Of a stretch of 64,000 nucleotides of DNA, positions 16,848 to 28,985 are shown in pieces. The number at the start of each line of letters is the position of its first letter. Positions within the stretch are counted from its first letter, which is position 1. The notes beneath the pieces are model-generated. The model ran no database searches. It had not been told where the DNA came from and was given only the letters and a program-made list of their open reading frames with translations. Source of the stretch: Pseudomonas sp. G2-4 (GTDB lineage: Bacteria; Pseudomonadota; Gammaproteobacteria; Pseudomonadales; Pseudomonadaceae); NCBI RefSeq assembly GCF_030064125.1, contig NZ_CP125957.1, positions 5,078,501 through 5,142,500 of the forward strand. The letters are read 5' to 3'. The translations under genes and the position numbers were made by a program.

Positions 16848-18956
16848 TCACGCAGCCGCCACCTTCACCGGTACGCCGTTAAGCGCCGCATTGCCGGACA
16901 ACTCATCGAGCTGACAATCATCGGTCAGGTCATTGGCGCTGGAGCCAGGCTGGCCACTGGCAATGCTCATCTGCACACCTGGCCGGGCATGACCCCAACC
17001 GTGGGGCAAGCTGACCACGCCTTTCATCATGTCCAGACTGCCCTGCACCTCGACTTCGATCATGCCAACCCGCGAACTGACCTTCACCCGTTGTCCGTCG
17101 ATAAGGCCGCGATTGGCGAGGTCATCCGGGTGCATCAGCAACTGATGACGCGGCTTGCCCTTCACCAGCCGATGGAAGTTGTGCATCCAGGAATTATTGC
17201 TGCGCACATGGCGCCGGCCAATCATCAGCAACTCATCGGGTGCTGGAGCCTGCAACGCGGCAAAACGCTCCAGGTCGGCGAGTATCACGGCCGGCGCGGC
17301 CTGTACCCGTTGGTTTTCGGTTTTCAAGCGCGGGGCCAGGTTGGGCTTCAGGGCGCCCAGGTCAATGCCGTGGGGATGGTCGAACAAGGTCGCCAGGGAC
17401 AGTTTGTGGGGCGAGGCATCGCCGTAGGCCCCGTTGCGCAGGCCAAAATCGATCATTTGCGCTGGCGGCATGGTCGGCTTGAGTTCTTTGCCGGTTCGCG
17501 CCGCGAAGGCCTTGGCCAGACCGACAAAAATTTCCCAGTCGTGCAACGCCCCTTCGGGCTTGGGCAGGATCGCCCGGTTGAAACGGGTCACGTTGCGCAC
17601 CGCGAACAGGTTGAACGTGGTGTCGTAGTGGTCGTTTTCCAGCGCCGAGGTCGAGGGCAGGATCAGGTCGGCGTAGCGCGTGGTTTCGTTGATGTACAAA
17701 TCGATGCTGACCATGAACTCCAGCCCGTCCAGCGCCTGCTCCAGCTGTCGGCCGTTGGGTGTAGACAGCGCCGGGTTACCCGCCACGGTGACCAACGCAC
17801 GAATCTGGCCCTCGCCTTCGGTGAGCATTTCTTCGGCCAGGGCCGACACCGGTAACTCCCCGGCGTACTCGGGACGCCCGGACACCCGGCTTTGCCAACG
17901 GTTGAAATGCCCGCCCGAGGTGGTGGCCACCAGATCCACCGCCGGTTCGGTGCACAGCGCCCCGCCCACCCGGTCGAGATTGCCGGTCACCAGGTTGATC
18001 ACTTGGATCAGCCAGTGGCACAGCGTGCCAAACGCCTGGGTCGAGACGCCCATGCGTCCATAGCAAACGGCTGATGGCGCAGCGGCGAAGTCCCGGGCCA
18101 ATTGACGGATCTGCGCTGCCGGCACCGCGCAGAGCGGGCTCATCGCTTCCGCCGTGAAGGATGCGACAGCCTCGCGCACCTTCTCCAGACCGTCCACCGG
18201 CAGGTGACTGTCACGGGTCAGGCCTTCGCTGAACAACGTATTGAGCAAGCCGAACAGCAGCGCGGCATCGCCACCGGGGCGCACGAAGACATGTTGGTCG
18301 GCAATGGCGGCCGTTTCGCTGCGACGCGGATCGACCACCACCACTTTGCCGCCACGGGCCTGGATTGCCTTGAGGCGTTTTTCCACATCCGGCACGGTCA
18401 TGATGCTGCCATTGGACGCCAGCGGGTTACCGCCCAGGATTAGCATGAAGTCGGTGTGGTCGATGTCCGGAATCGGCAGCAGCAGGCCGTGGCCGTACAT
18501 CAGGTGGCTGGTCAGGTGATGGGGCAGTTGATCCACCGAGGTTGCCGAGAAGCGGCTACGGGTTTTCAACAGACCCAGGAAATAGTTGCTGTGGGTCATC
18601 AACCCGTAATTATGCACGCTGGGGTTGCCTTGGTAGACCGCCACCGCGTTCTGACCGTGACGCGCCTGGATGTCCGCCAGGCGCTCGGCCACCAGTGCAA
18701 AGGCATCGCTCCAAGCGATGGGCTGCCACTCGTTGCCAATCCGCTGCATGGGCTGGCGCAGGCGGTCCGGATCGTTCTGGATATCTTGCAGGGCCACCGC
18801 TTTGGGGCAGATATGCCCCCGGCTGAAACTGTCCAGCGCATCGCCCTTGATTGAGGTGATCGCCAGGCCTTGGCCGTCGGTTTCGGTGGTTTCGAGGGTC
18901 AAGCCGCAGATGGCTTCACACAGATGGCACGCACGGTGGTGGAGAGTCTTGGTCAT
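16848..18956 (-). CDS. molybdopterin-dependent oxidoreductase (formate dehydrogenase/DMSO reductase superfamily)
   Basis: A 702-residue protein with an N-terminal [4Fe-4S] motif, CHLCEAICG, followed by HICPKA. Molybdopterin-guanine-dinucleotide-binding regions include LILGGNPLASNG and VVVDPRRSETAAIAD. The C-terminal molydop-binding domain contains LPHGWGHARPG. No twin-arginine signal is visible, so it is probably cytoplasmic. It carries no obvious catalytic Cys or Sec of formate dehydrogenases at the usual place, and the substrate is unknown. No electron-transfer partner genes flank it. Same position as PA3534-type oxidoreductases. Confidence 0.88.
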   Translation of the reverse strand: MTKTLHHRACHLCEAICGLTLETTETDGQGLAITSIKGDALDSFSRGHICPKAVALQDIQNDPDRLRQPMQRIGNEWQPIAWSDAFALVAERLADIQARHGQNAVAVYQGNPSVHNYGLMTHSNYFLGLLKTRSRFSATSVDQLPHHLTSHLMYGHGLLLPIPDIDHTDFMLILGGNPLASNGSIMTVPDVEKRLKAIQARGGKVVVVDPRRSETAAIADQHVFVRPGGDAALLFGLLNTLFSEGLTRDSHLPVDGLEKVREAVASFTAEAMSPLCAVPAAQIRQLARDFAAAPSAVCYGRMGVSTQAFGTLCHWLIQVINLVTGNLDRVGGALCTEPAVDLVATTSGGHFNRWQSRVSGRPEYAGELPVSALAEEMLTEGEGQIRALVTVAGNPALSTPNGRQLEQALDGLEFMVSIDLYINETTRYADLILPSTSALENDHYDTTFNLFAVRNVTRFNRAILPKPEGALHDWEIFVGLAKAFAARTGKELKPTMPPAQMIDFGLRNGAYGDASPHKLSLATLFDHPHGIDLGALKPNLAPRLKTENQRVQAAPAVILADLERFAALQAPAPDELLMIGRRHVRSNNSWMHNFHRLVKGKPRHQLLMHPDDLANRGLIDGQRVKVSSRVGMIEVEVQGSLDMMKGVVSLPHGWGHARPGVQMSIASGQPGSSANDLTDDCQLDELSGNAALNGVPVKVAAA

Positions 18957-19087
18957 GGCCAGTCTCTGTTTTATTCGTAGCGGGCGCTTTCGGCCGCGGG
19001 AACAAAACTATGGCGCGTGACCGGCCCCTTTGCCAGCGACGTTCGTCCTGTGAATTGCCGGGCATCAGGCCCGCCGATGAAGTGGCG

Positions 19088-19375
19088 TCAAGGCTCCTCG
19101 GAAGGCGGCGCCAACAGCTGGATTTCTTCGACGGTTTCCACCTGTTCCTGGGCGATGGGCACGCCCGTCAGCTCACCGATCAGCCGCCAATGCTCGTCGA
19201 GCCCATTGCTGATCGTGGCCATGCGATCGATCATCCGGCGGCCGGCGGCCTTGGTCACCTCGTCGTCGCTGCGCAACAACTCGAATGACATGGACGTCAC
19301 CGATGCGGTCAGATGAGTCAGGGAACGTGCCGTCAGCCCCAGTAGTTCCATCAATTGCTGCTCTTTCGAATCCAT
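19088..19375 (-). CDS. conserved hypothetical protein, helical
   Basis: A 95-residue protein with a predicted helical core (QQLMELLGLTARSLTHLTASV, RRMIDRMATISNGLDEHWRLIGEL) and an acidic tail. There is no signal peptide and no motif known to me. It lies upstream of argF, where pseudomonads keep a small hypothetical gene. Function unknown. Confidence 0.65.
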   Translation of the reverse strand: MDSKEQQLMELLGLTARSLTHLTASVTSMSFELLRSDDEVTKAAGRRMIDRMATISNGLDEHWRLIGELTGVPIAQEQVETVEEIQLLAPPSEEP

Positions 19376-19630
19376 TTCGGGGGCTCCTGCGTCTGGAGGC
19401 TCATTTATAACCCAGGCCCTGGCAATAGGAAATGTTTCACACCTGGCAAGAGACAGTCGAAGCCCGGAATATCAGCTCACAAATGACCTTCAACCACGCC
19501 GCGCCCGCCTTGTTTGATTGCCAACCTGAGCAACGCCAGTGTACAAATGGGACGCTGCTGTCAGGAAACCGGCTTCATAAACGTCATCACAGACCTGTGA
19601 TGACCTCGCTGAAATCCCCAAAAACCGTAG

Positions 19631-19672
19631 CCCTATTGGTAAGACGCGACATTTCCTTATAAGATCGCGCCT
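19631..19672 (-). promoter_or_regulatory. tandem ArgR operator (ARG box) of argF
   Basis: Read on the minus strand, AGGCGC-N8-AA-N5 is followed directly by TGTCGC-N8-AA-N5. The second half-site matches the Pseudomonas ArgR consensus TGTCGCN8AAN5 fully, the first 4 of 6 in its hexamer. The 21-bp direct-repeat spacing is also as expected. A candidate promoter, TTGGTA at 19636 with TAAGAT at 19660, lies inside it, which fits repression of argF by ArgR with arginine. Centre is about 125 bp upstream of the argF ATG. Confidence 0.75.
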
Positions 19673-19689
19673 TCCCCTATTTCGTCGCC

Positions 19690-19728
19690 CCGTGCGGCTT
19701 TTGCCGCAGGTCTCGCCCGTTTTTTGAA
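19690..19728 (+). promoter_or_regulatory. hairpin and T-run in the argF leader
   Basis: TGCGGC and GCCGCA pair around TTTT just downstream of the ArgR operator. About 14 bp later there is a run of six T. The spacing is too long for a standard terminator. It may be a weak leader structure or chance. Confidence 0.3.
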
Positions 19729-19777
19729 TAAACAAGGCTTTGAGTATCTGCGGTCAGTTACAAAAAGGTAGTCAATC

Positions 19778-20698
19778 ATGAGCGCAAGGCACTTTCTCTC
19801 CCTGATGGATTTCACGCCCGATGAGTTGCTCGCCGTGATCCGTCGTGGCGTGGAGCTCAAGGACCTGCGTAACCGCGGCGTACTGTACGAGCCCTTGAAA
19901 AACCGTGTGCTGGGGATGATTTTCGAGAAGTCATCGACCCGCACCCGCATCTCTTTCGAAGCCGGCATGATCCAGTTGGGCGGCCAGGCGATCTTCCTGT
20001 CGCCGCGCGACACCCAACTGGGCCGCGGCGAACCCATCAGCGACTGCGCCATCGTCACGTCGAGCATGCTCGACGCCGTGATGATCCGTACCTTTGCCCA
20101 CAGCACCCTGACCGAGTTCGCGGCCCATTCCCGCGTGCCGGTGATCAACGGCCTGTCCGATGACCTGCACCCGTGCCAACTGCTGGCCGACATGCAGACC
20201 TTCCTCGAACACCGTGGCTCGATCCAGGGCAAGACCGTGACCTGGATCGGTGATGGCAACAACATGTGCAATAGCTATATAGAAGCCTCGATGCAATTCG
20301 ACTTCCACCTGCGCATCGCCTGCCCCGAAGGTTACGACCCAAACGCCGAATTGGTCGCCAGGGCTGGGGATCGGGTGACCATCGTGCGCGACCCGAAACA
20401 GGCCATGGCCGGCGCGCACCTGGTGAGCACCGACGTCTGGACCTCCATGGGCCAGGAAGAAGAAACCGCCAAGCGCCTCAAGCTGTTCGCGCCGTTCCAG
20501 GTCAATCGGGCCCTGCTCGACCTGGCGGATGCCGAAGTGCTGTTCATGCACTGCCTGCCGGCCCACCGTGGCGAGGAAATCAGCTTCGATTTGCTGGATG
20601 ACCCGCGTTCGGTGGCATGGGACCAGGCAGAAAATCGTCTGCATGCCCAAAAGGCCCTGCTCGAGTTCCTGGTCGAGCCGGCGTACCGCCACGCATGA
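19778..20698 (+). CDS. argF: ornithine carbamoyltransferase (anabolic)
   Basis: A 306-residue enzyme making citrulline from ornithine and carbamoyl phosphate. The carbamoyl-phosphate motif is [10 protein letters not shown] near residue 50. [12 protein letters not shown] carries the catalytic Cys. DLHPCQ and the ornithine loop [14 protein letters not shown] are present. Under the tandem ArgR operator upstream, it should be repressed by arginine. The stop overlaps the next gene (ATGA), suggesting a two-gene transcript with an ABC ATPase. Confidence 0.98.
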   Translation: MSARHFLSLMDFTPDELLAVIRRGVELKDLRNRGVLYEPLKNRVLGMIFEKSSTRTRISFEAGMIQLGGQAIFLSPRDTQLGRGEPISDCAIVTSSMLDAVMIRTFAHSTLTEFAAHSRVPVINGLSDDLHPCQLLADMQTFLEHRGSIQGKTVTWIGDGNNMCNSYIEASMQFDFHLRIACPEGYDPNAELVARAGDRVTIVRDPKQAMAGAHLVSTDVWTSMGQEEETAKRLKLFAPFQVNRALLDLADAEVLFMHCLPAHRGEEISFDLLDDPRSVAWDQAENRLHAQKALLEFLVEPAYRHA

Positions 20699-21804
20699 GT
20701 CATCCGCTGCTACTGAACTTGCACAACCTGGCCTGCGGTTACCAAAACCAGCGGGTCGTCCAGAACCTCAACCTGCACCTCAATGCCGGCGATATCGGCT
20801 GCCTGCTCGGTTCGTCCGGGTGCGGCAAGACCACGACGTTGCGCGCCATCGCCGGCTTCGAGCCGGTGCACGAGGGTGAGATCCAACTGGCCGGGGAAAC
20901 CATCTCCCGCCCAGGCTTCACCCTCGCCCCGGAAAAACGCCGCATCGGCATGGTGTTCCAGGACTATGCGCTGTTCCCCCACCTGAGCGTGGCCGAGAAC
21001 ATCGCCTTCGGCATCCGCAAACATCCGAACAAGGACCGCGTCGTCGAAGAACTGCTGGATCTGGTCAATCTGAAAAACCTGGGCAAGCGCTTTCCCCATG
21101 AACTGTCCGGCGGCCAGCAACAGCGCGTGGCACTGGCCCGTGCACTGGCGCCAGAGCCGCAGTTGCTGCTGCTCGACGAGCCGTTCTCCAACCTCGACGG
21201 CGAGCTGCGACGCAAGCTCAGCCATGAAGTGCGGGACATTCTCAAGGTCCGCGGCACCAGTGCGATCCTGGTCACCCACGATCAGGAAGAAGCCTTCGCC
21301 GTGAGTGACCACGTCGGTGTGTTCAAGGAAGGTCGGCTGGAACAGTGGGACACGCCCTACAACCTGTACCACGAACCGCTGACGCCCTTCGTCGCCAGTT
21401 TCATAGGCCAGGGTTACTTCATTCGCGGCCAGCTGGACAGCCCGGAATCGGTGCAGACCGAGCTGGGCATCCTACGGGGCAACCGGGCATACACCTGGCC
21501 AATCGGCGGCGCAGTGGACGTGCTGCTGCGGCCGGACGATATTGTCTATGCGCCGGACAGCCCGCTCACAGCTCATATCGTCGGCAAGACGTTCCTGGGT
21601 GCTTCAACCTTGTATCGCCTGCAACTGCCGACGGGCGCGCAACTGGAATCGATCTTCCCAAGCCATGCCGACCATCAGGTCGGGGCTCAGGTCGGCATCC
21701 GGGTAGCGGCCGAACACCTGGTGCTGTTCCAGGCCTCGGGCAGCACGGCAGCGCATCTACCGCCTGTGGAGAGCGGCGTGCGGCGCCATAGCACCGCCAG
21801 CTAG
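20695..21804 (+). CDS. ABC transporter ATP-binding protein (FbpC/PotA-like), orphan
   Basis: A 369-residue ATPase. Walker A is [10 protein letters not shown]-loop [12 protein letters not shown], signature [15 protein letters not shown], Walker [13 protein letters not shown] and H-loop VTHDQEEA. The C-terminal ~110 residues carry a TOBE-type substrate/regulatory domain ([12 protein letters not shown]). Best resemblance is to ferric-iron (FbpC) or polyamine importers, but no permease or binding protein lies nearby. The start is the ATG overlapping the argF stop. The long in-frame extension upstream is inside argF and rejected. Confidence 0.9.
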   Translation: MSHPLLLNLHNLACGYQNQRVVQNLNLHLNAGDIGCLLGSSGCGKTTTLRAIAGFEPVHEGEIQLAGETISRPGFTLAPEKRRIGMVFQDYALFPHLSVAENIAFGIRKHPNKDRVVEELLDLVNLKNLGKRFPHELSGGQQQRVALARALAPEPQLLLLDEPFSNLDGELRRKLSHEVRDILKVRGTSAILVTHDQEEAFAVSDHVGVFKEGRLEQWDTPYNLYHEPLTPFVASFIGQGYFIRGQLDSPESVQTELGILRGNRAYTWPIGGAVDVLLRPDDIVYAPDSPLTAHIVGKTFLGASTLYRLQLPTGAQLESIFPSHADHQVGAQVGIRVAAEHLVLFQASGSTAAHLPPVESGVRRHSTAS

Positions 21805-21822
21805 CGCTTGGACACCCGCTTT

Positions 21823-21960
21823 TGTGGCGAGGGAGCTTGCTCCCGCTGGGCTGCGAAGCAGCCCTCAAAACAGTCACCTCAGTCTAACCACCTGATCCAC
21901 CGAGTTGTCAGGGTTTAGGGCTGCTGCGCAGCCCAGCGGGAGCAAGCTCCCTCGCCACAG
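21823..21960. repeat. REPIN, family A
   Basis: Arms TGTGGCGAGGGAGCTTGCTC and GAGCAAGCTCCCTCGCCACA with secondary arms (GGGCTGCGAAGCAGCCC, GGGCTGCTGCGCAGCCC), in the convergent gap between the ABC ATPase and the PhzF-like gene. Confidence 0.9.
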
Positions 21961-21992
21961 GGTACATACAGTGCATAGGGAGTGGTGTCATG

Positions 21993-22775
21993 TCAGCCCA
22001 GCATCAACGTCCCACTGGCCACCAACGTCGCATCCCCGCCGATTTTCACCCGCTCACCTTCCAACCGACAGAACAGCGCCCCGCCCCTGGCCGAGCACTG
22101 ATAAGCCGTCAGCCCGTGTTTACCCAAGCGCTTGGACCAGTACGGAATCAGGCTGCAATGGGTCGAGCCGGTCACCGGGTCTTCGTTGATGCCAATCGCC
22201 GGGGCAAAATAGCGCGAGACAAAATCATGCTTGCTCCCCGGCGCGGTCACGATAGCGCCCTGCCACGGCAGTTTCGCCAGGGCCGTCATGTCGGGTTTGC
22301 AATCGAGCACCGCCTGCTCCGACTCCAGCACCACGAACAGTACGTTTGAACTCAGTACGTCCACCGCCTCGACCCCCAAGGCACTCTGCACGGCCAGGGA
22401 CGCCCCCAGCTCGCTAGGCACCAGGGCGGGGAAATCCAGCCACAACCGATCGCCTTCGCGACTGACGCTCAAAGAACCGGACCGGCAAGTGAAATCCAGG
22501 CGCTCGGCGGTCTCGTGGTAGACCTCGAACAGCACATAGGCGCTGGCCAACGTGGCATGCCCACATAACGGGACTTCAGTGGTGGGAGTGAACCAGCGGA
22601 TATGCCAATACGGGCCTTCGCGCACCAGAAAGGCGGTTTCAGCCAGGTTGTGCTCGGCAGCGATCTTTTGCATCAAGTCATCGGCAAGCCAGGCGTCGAG
22701 CCGATAGACCATCGCGGGGTTTCCGCCGAACGGACGGTCACTGAACGCATCGACCTGATGAAACGCGAGTTGCAT
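21993..22775 (-). CDS. PhzF-family isomerase-like protein
   Basis: A 260-residue protein of the PhzF/diaminopimelate-epimerase fold. Characteristic motifs: DAFSDRPFGGNPAMV at the start, catalytic Glu in AEHNLAETAFL, LCGHATLASAYVL, and EDPVTGSTHCSLIPYW. The start is the ATG of MQLAFHQVDAF, preceded by AAAAAGGAGAAG. Family members without a phenazine cluster have unknown substrates, and no phenazine genes are seen here. Confidence 0.92.
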   Translation of the reverse strand: MQLAFHQVDAFSDRPFGGNPAMVYRLDAWLADDLMQKIAAEHNLAETAFLVREGPYWHIRWFTPTTEVPLCGHATLASAYVLFEVYHETAERLDFTCRSGSLSVSREGDRLWLDFPALVPSELGASLAVQSALGVEAVDVLSSNVLFVVLESEQAVLDCKPDMTALAKLPWQGAIVTAPGSKHDFVSRYFAPAIGINEDPVTGSTHCSLIPYWSKRLGKHGLTAYQCSARGGALFCRLEGERVKIGGDATLVASGTLMLG

Positions 22776-22849
22776 GGCACTTCTCCTTTTTATCGATGTG
22801 CGAGCATGCGGCACCAGGACACTGATTTTCCAGTGACAGATCCACCGAA

Positions 22850-22877
22850 TTTTCACCCGACAGCCCAAGGGTGAAAA
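22850..22877. terminator. terminator-like hairpin
   Basis: TTTTCACCC and GGGTGAAAA form a perfect 9-bp stem. It lies between ybaK and the PhzF-like gene, both on the minus strand. T-runs are short, so termination strength is uncertain. Confidence 0.45.
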
Positions 22878-22912
22878 ACCGGATACTCACTAAAGCTCAG
22901 GCCCTGCGCCAT

Positions 22913-22953
22913 TGTGGCGAGGGAGCTTGCTCCCGCTTGGCTGCGAAGCAGCC
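22913..22953. repeat. single REP arm, family A
   Basis: TGTGGCGAGGGAGCTTGCTC with the following small hairpin GGCTGCGAAGCAGCC, but no inverted partner. It ends about 10 bp from the ybaK stop codon. Confidence 0.75.
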
Positions 22954-22963
22954 ACCTCCTCTT

Positions 22964-23434
22964 TCAAGCACGCCCGATATCAGCAAACATCGCCCCGGTA
23001 TGTTCCGCCAGAACCGAAGGCGCCAGCTCGACCTCCAACCCACGGCGCCCAGCACTGACAAACATGCTGGCAAGCGGCTGTGCGGAGTTGTCTATAAAAG
23101 TGCGCAGTCGCTTCTTCTGCCCCAGCGGACTGATACCGCCGAGCAGATAGCCGGTCGAGCGCTGCGCCGCGGCCGGATCGGCCATTTCGACCTTCTTCAC
23201 GCCAGCCGCATGGGCCAGGCCTTTCAAGTCCAGGCTTCCGGCCACCGGCACCACCGCCACCAACAACTCACCTTTTTCGCTGGCCGCCAGCAACGTCTTG
23301 AATACCTGCGACGGATCCAGCCCAAGCTTTTCTGCCGCTTCCAGCCCGTAGGACGCGGCCTTGGGGTCGTGTTCGTAACTGTGAATGCGATGTTCGGCGC
23401 GCACTTTCTTAAGCAGATCCAACGCGGGGGTCAT
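22964..23434 (-). CDS. ybaK: Cys-tRNA(Pro)/Cys-tRNA(Cys) deacylase YbaK
   Basis: A 156-residue trans-editing protein that removes cysteine mischarged on tRNA-Pro. YbaK motifs include [19 protein letters not shown] (conserved Lys), [14 protein letters not shown] and the C-terminal [11 protein letters not shown]. The start is the ATG of [11 protein letters not shown]; eight further in-frame codons upstream are not conserved. Confidence 0.95.
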   Translation of the reverse strand: MTPALDLLKKVRAEHRIHSYEHDPKAASYGLEAAEKLGLDPSQVFKTLLAASEKGELLVAVVPVAGSLDLKGLAHAAGVKKVEMADPAAAQRSTGYLLGGISPLGQKKRLRTFIDNSAQPLASMFVSAGRRGLEVELAPSVLAEHTGAMFADIGRA

Positions 23435-23596
23435 GACCGCTCCTGACAAGGAAATCAAAAAGAGTGGCTGGAATTCTAAGTCATCGCCAGATAAAAGGCT
23501 TCGGACGCGGTGGCCAGTATCGGTGAAGCGCTGCCGATGAAAGGGTCATTCACAGCACGAATAGTTGAAATGTGACCAGCGGTTCACTTTCGACCT

Positions 23597-23632
23597 TTGA
23601 CACCAGCGTTTCTTGTCTATATTTTTTCGAAA
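23597..23632 (+). promoter_or_regulatory. candidate glpF promoter with adjacent TTCGAAA motif
   Basis: TTGACA (23597) and TATTTT (23620) are 17 bp apart. TTTCGAAA follows directly. A similar GTTCGAAAA lies upstream of glpD (27221), so the motif could be part of a GlpR operator. Weak on its own. Confidence 0.4.
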
Positions 23633-23756
23633 CTGAAAGCCATAACGCATGTCTCAAACAGCAACCCGAGACCAGGAGGGGGATCCTGTCTCGGTGGAAA
23701 TAGCGCCATCGAGCTTTTTCGAATGCGCCGCAAAACAACAAAAAACCGAGGTTTGA

Positions 23757-26206
<2,450 letters not shown>

Positions 26207-26291
26207 GACGCTACAAGGGTCTTGAACTGGTCGGGAGCGGATTCCTGCGGCATCATGGGCAAATTTTGTATGGCAGCCCAAAGGAAGCCCC

Positions 26292-27047
26292 ATGAATCTG
26301 CCTCCCCGTCAGCAGCAAATCCTCGAGCTGGTCCGCGAACGCGGCTATGTCAGCATCGAGGAGATGGCGCAGTTGTTCGTCGTTACCCCGCAGACCATTC
26401 GCCGTGACATCAATCAGTTGGCAGAAGTGAACCTGCTGCGCCGCTACCATGGCGGCGCCGCCTATGATTCAAGCGTGGAAAACACCGCCTACGCCATGCG
26501 CGCCGATCAGATGCGCGACGAGAAGCAACGCATCGCCGAAGCCATCGCCGCCCAGATCCCCGATCACGCCTCGCTGTTCATCAACATCGGCACCACCACC
26601 GAATCCATCGCCCGGGCGCTGCTCAATCACAACCATCTCAAGGTCATCACCAATAACCTGCACGTGGCTTCGATCCTCAGCGCCAAGGACGACTTCGAAG
26701 TCCTGATCGCTGGCGGCAACGTACGCCGTGACGGCGGCGTGGTGGGCCAGGCCAGCGTCGATTTCATCAACCAGTTCAAGGTCGACTTCGCCCTGGTGGG
26801 CATCAGCGGTATCGATGAAGACGGCAGCCTGCTGGACTTCGATTACCAGGAAGTACGCGTCTCCCAGGCGATCATCGCCAACGCCCGGCAAGTGCTGCTG
26901 GCGGCGGACTCCAGCAAATTCGGGCGCAATGCCATGGTTCGCCTGGGGCCGATCAGCCTGATCGATTGCCTGGTGACCGACCAGCAACCAGTGCCGGCCC
27001 TGGCGCAACTGCTGAGCCAGCACAAGATTCGGCTGGAAGTGGTCTGA
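26292..27047 (+). CDS. glpR: DeoR-family repressor of glycerol metabolism
   Basis: A 251-residue repressor with an N-terminal DeoR helix-turn-helix ([20 protein letters not shown], then [16 protein letters not shown]). The C-terminal sugar-phosphate sensor domain includes [15 protein letters not shown] and [11 protein letters not shown]. The expected inducer is glycerol 3-phosphate. It is preceded by AAGGAAG and sits between glpK and glpD, as in P. aeruginosa. Confidence 0.95.
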   Translation: MNLPPRQQQILELVRERGYVSIEEMAQLFVVTPQTIRRDINQLAEVNLLRRYHGGAAYDSSVENTAYAMRADQMRDEKQRIAEAIAAQIPDHASLFINIGTTTESIARALLNHNHLKVITNNLHVASILSAKDDFEVLIAGGNVRRDGGVVGQASVDFINQFKVDFALVGISGIDEDGSLLDFDYQEVRVSQAIIANARQVLLAADSSKFGRNAMVRLGPISLIDCLVTDQQPVPALAQLLSQHKIRLEVV

Positions 27048-27063
27048 CGGCATCCCGGCACCC

Positions 27064-27195
27064 TGTGGTGAGGGAGCTTGCTCCCGCTGGGTGGCGAAGC
27101 CGCCCCAAATGAGCTGGCGCGATCTTTCAGGCACACCGCGCCAGCCGGTTTTACGACTGCTTCGCAGCCGAGCGGGAGCAAGCTCCCTCGCCACA
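27064..27195. repeat. REPIN, family A (one base variant in left arm)
   Basis: Left arm TGTGGTGAGGGAGCTTGCTC (T for C) pairs with GAGCAAGCTCCCTCGCCACA. It lies between glpR and glpD. Confidence 0.88.
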
Positions 27196-27314
27196 AAAGC
27201 ACTTCGCCCAACTCCTTTTTGTTCGAAAATTTTCCTTTCAGCTTCCTTTGATCAGTATTTTCAATCGAAGTCAGCTGGCTGTTGCCGTGTTTATGGGCTA
27301 GTATTTTCGCAAAT

Positions 27315-27328
27315 GAACATTAATGTTC
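27315..27328 (+). promoter_or_regulatory. GlpR-type operator dyad upstream of glpD
   Basis: GAACATTAATGTTC is a perfect 14-bp palindrome 38 bp before the glpD ATG. It contains the ATGTTC half-site of the GlpR family consensus and continues as GTTCGAA. A further GTTCGAAAA lies at 27221. GlpR as the binder is inference. Confidence 0.6.
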
Positions 27329-27365
27329 GAATTCAAATATTACGAAAAGAGCCCGAGGCCAGCCG

Positions 27366-28904
27366 ATGCCCACTTCTACCTTGCCTACGCCCCCTCTCGC
27401 CGAGATTTACGACATCGCCGTCATCGGTGGCGGGATCAACGGCGTGGGGATTGCCGCGGACGCTGCCGGTCGCGGTCTTTCGGTGTTCCTTTGCGAAAAG
27501 GACGACCTGGCCAGCCACACATCGTCGGCCAGCAGCAAACTGATCCACGGTGGCTTGCGTTACCTCGAACATTACGAATTCCGCCTGGTGCGCGAAGCGC
27601 TGGCCGAGCGTGAAGTGCTGCTGACCAAGGCCCCGCACATCGTCAAGCAAATGCGCTTCGTGCTGCCCCACCGCCCGCACCTGCGTCCGGCCTGGATGAT
27701 TCGCGCCGGTCTGTTCCTCTACGATCACTTGGGCAAACGCGAGCAGCTCGCCGGCTCCAAAAGTTTGAAGTTCGGCGCCGACAGCGCGCTGAAAAGCGAG
27801 ATCACCAAGGGCTTCGAATACTCCGACTGCTGGGTCGATGACGCGCGGCTGGTGGTGCTCAACGCCATGGCTGCCCGGGAAAAAGGCGCTCACGTCCACA
27901 CCCGTACGCGCTGCGTGAACGCCCGCCGCAGCAAAGGCTTGTGGCATTTGCACCTGGAACGCGCCGACGGCAGCCTGTTTTCGATCCGCGCCAAAGCGCT
28001 GGTGAACGCCGCCGGCCCGTGGGTCGCCAAGTTCATTCGCGATGACCTTAAGATGGAGTCGCCTTACGGCATCCGCCTGATCCAGGGCAGCCACCTGATC
28101 GTGCCCAAACTCTACGAAGGCGAGCACGCGCACATTCTTCAGAATGAAGACCAGCGCATTGTGTTCACCATTCCCTACCTGAACCAGTTCACCCTGATCG
28201 GCACAACCGATCGGGAATACACCGGTGACCCGGCCAAGGTGGCGATTACCGAAAGTGAAACCGATTATCTGCTGAAGGTGGTCAACGAGCACTTCAAGAA
28301 GCAGATCAGCCGTGACGACATCCTGCACAGCTATTCCGGTGTGCGTCCGCTGTGCAACGACGAATCCGACAACCCGTCGGCCGTCACCCGGGACTACACC
28401 CTGGCGCTGTCGGGCGGCGGCGAAGAAGCCCCTTTGCTATCGGTGTTCGGCGGCAAGCTGACCACTTATCGCAAATTGGCCGAATCGGCGATGGCGCAAT
28501 TGGCCCCCTATTTCACTCAGATGCAGCCGAGCTGGACCGCCGTCGCCACGCTCCCCGGCGGAGAGAACATGACCACCCCGCAGGCACTCTGCTCGGCGAT
28601 CCGCGACAAGTTCGACTGGTTGCCAACCGACATCGCCCGCCGCTGGGCCACCACCTACGGCAGCCGCACCTGGCGCATGCTTGAAGGCGTGCACAACCTC
28701 GGCGACCTGGGCGAACACATCGGTGCAGGCCTGTACACCCGGGAAGTCGACTACCTGTGCAGCGACGAATGGGCCATCGACGCCCAGGACGTCCTGTGGC
28801 GCCGCAGCAAGCTGGGCCTGTTCACCACCCCGGCTGAACAGGAAAAGTTGCAGCAGTACCTGAACAAGGTCGAGCACAATCGTCGCAAGATCGAAGCGGC
28901 CTGA
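27366..28904 (+). CDS. glpD: aerobic glycerol-3-phosphate dehydrogenase
   Basis: A 512-residue FAD enzyme at the inner membrane, oxidising glycerol 3-phosphate to dihydroxyacetone phosphate with electrons to quinone. The FAD-binding fingerprint is IAVIGGGINGVGIAADAAGR near residue 17. SSKLIHGGLRYLEHYEFRLV and LFGVFGGKLTTYRKL-type blocks (SVFGGKLTTYRKLAE) are family signatures. It probably has its own promoter controlled by the dyad upstream. Confidence 0.97.
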   Translation: MPTSTLPTPPLAEIYDIAVIGGGINGVGIAADAAGRGLSVFLCEKDDLASHTSSASSKLIHGGLRYLEHYEFRLVREALAEREVLLTKAPHIVKQMRFVLPHRPHLRPAWMIRAGLFLYDHLGKREQLAGSKSLKFGADSALKSEITKGFEYSDCWVDDARLVVLNAMAAREKGAHVHTRTRCVNARRSKGLWHLHLERADGSLFSIRAKALVNAAGPWVAKFIRDDLKMESPYGIRLIQGSHLIVPKLYEGEHAHILQNEDQRIVFTIPYLNQFTLIGTTDREYTGDPAKVAITESETDYLLKVVNEHFKKQISRDDILHSYSGVRPLCNDESDNPSAVTRDYTLALSGGGEEAPLLSVFGGKLTTYRKLAESAMAQLAPYFTQMQPSWTAVATLPGGENMTTPQALCSAIRDKFDWLPTDIARRWATTYGSRTWRMLEGVHNLGDLGEHIGAGLYTREVDYLCSDEWAIDAQDVLWRRSKLGLFTTPAEQEKLQQYLNKVEHNRRKIEAA

Positions 28905-28924
28905 CAGATATCCCACAAAACCCC

Positions 28925-28958
28925 AAAGCCCCTGAATCCAGCGATTCAGGGGCTTTTT
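28925..28958 (+). terminator. hairpin terminator after glpD
   Basis: AAAGCCCCTGAATC and GATTCAGGGGCTTTTT pair around CAGC. Confidence 0.93.
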
Positions 28959-28985
28959 GCTATCTGGCGTCCACCGATGCCCCCC

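Noticed and set aside
21993..22775. Phenazine biosynthesis by the PhzF-like gene
   Set aside because: No other phz gene is present. Most PhzF-family members are unrelated to phenazines.
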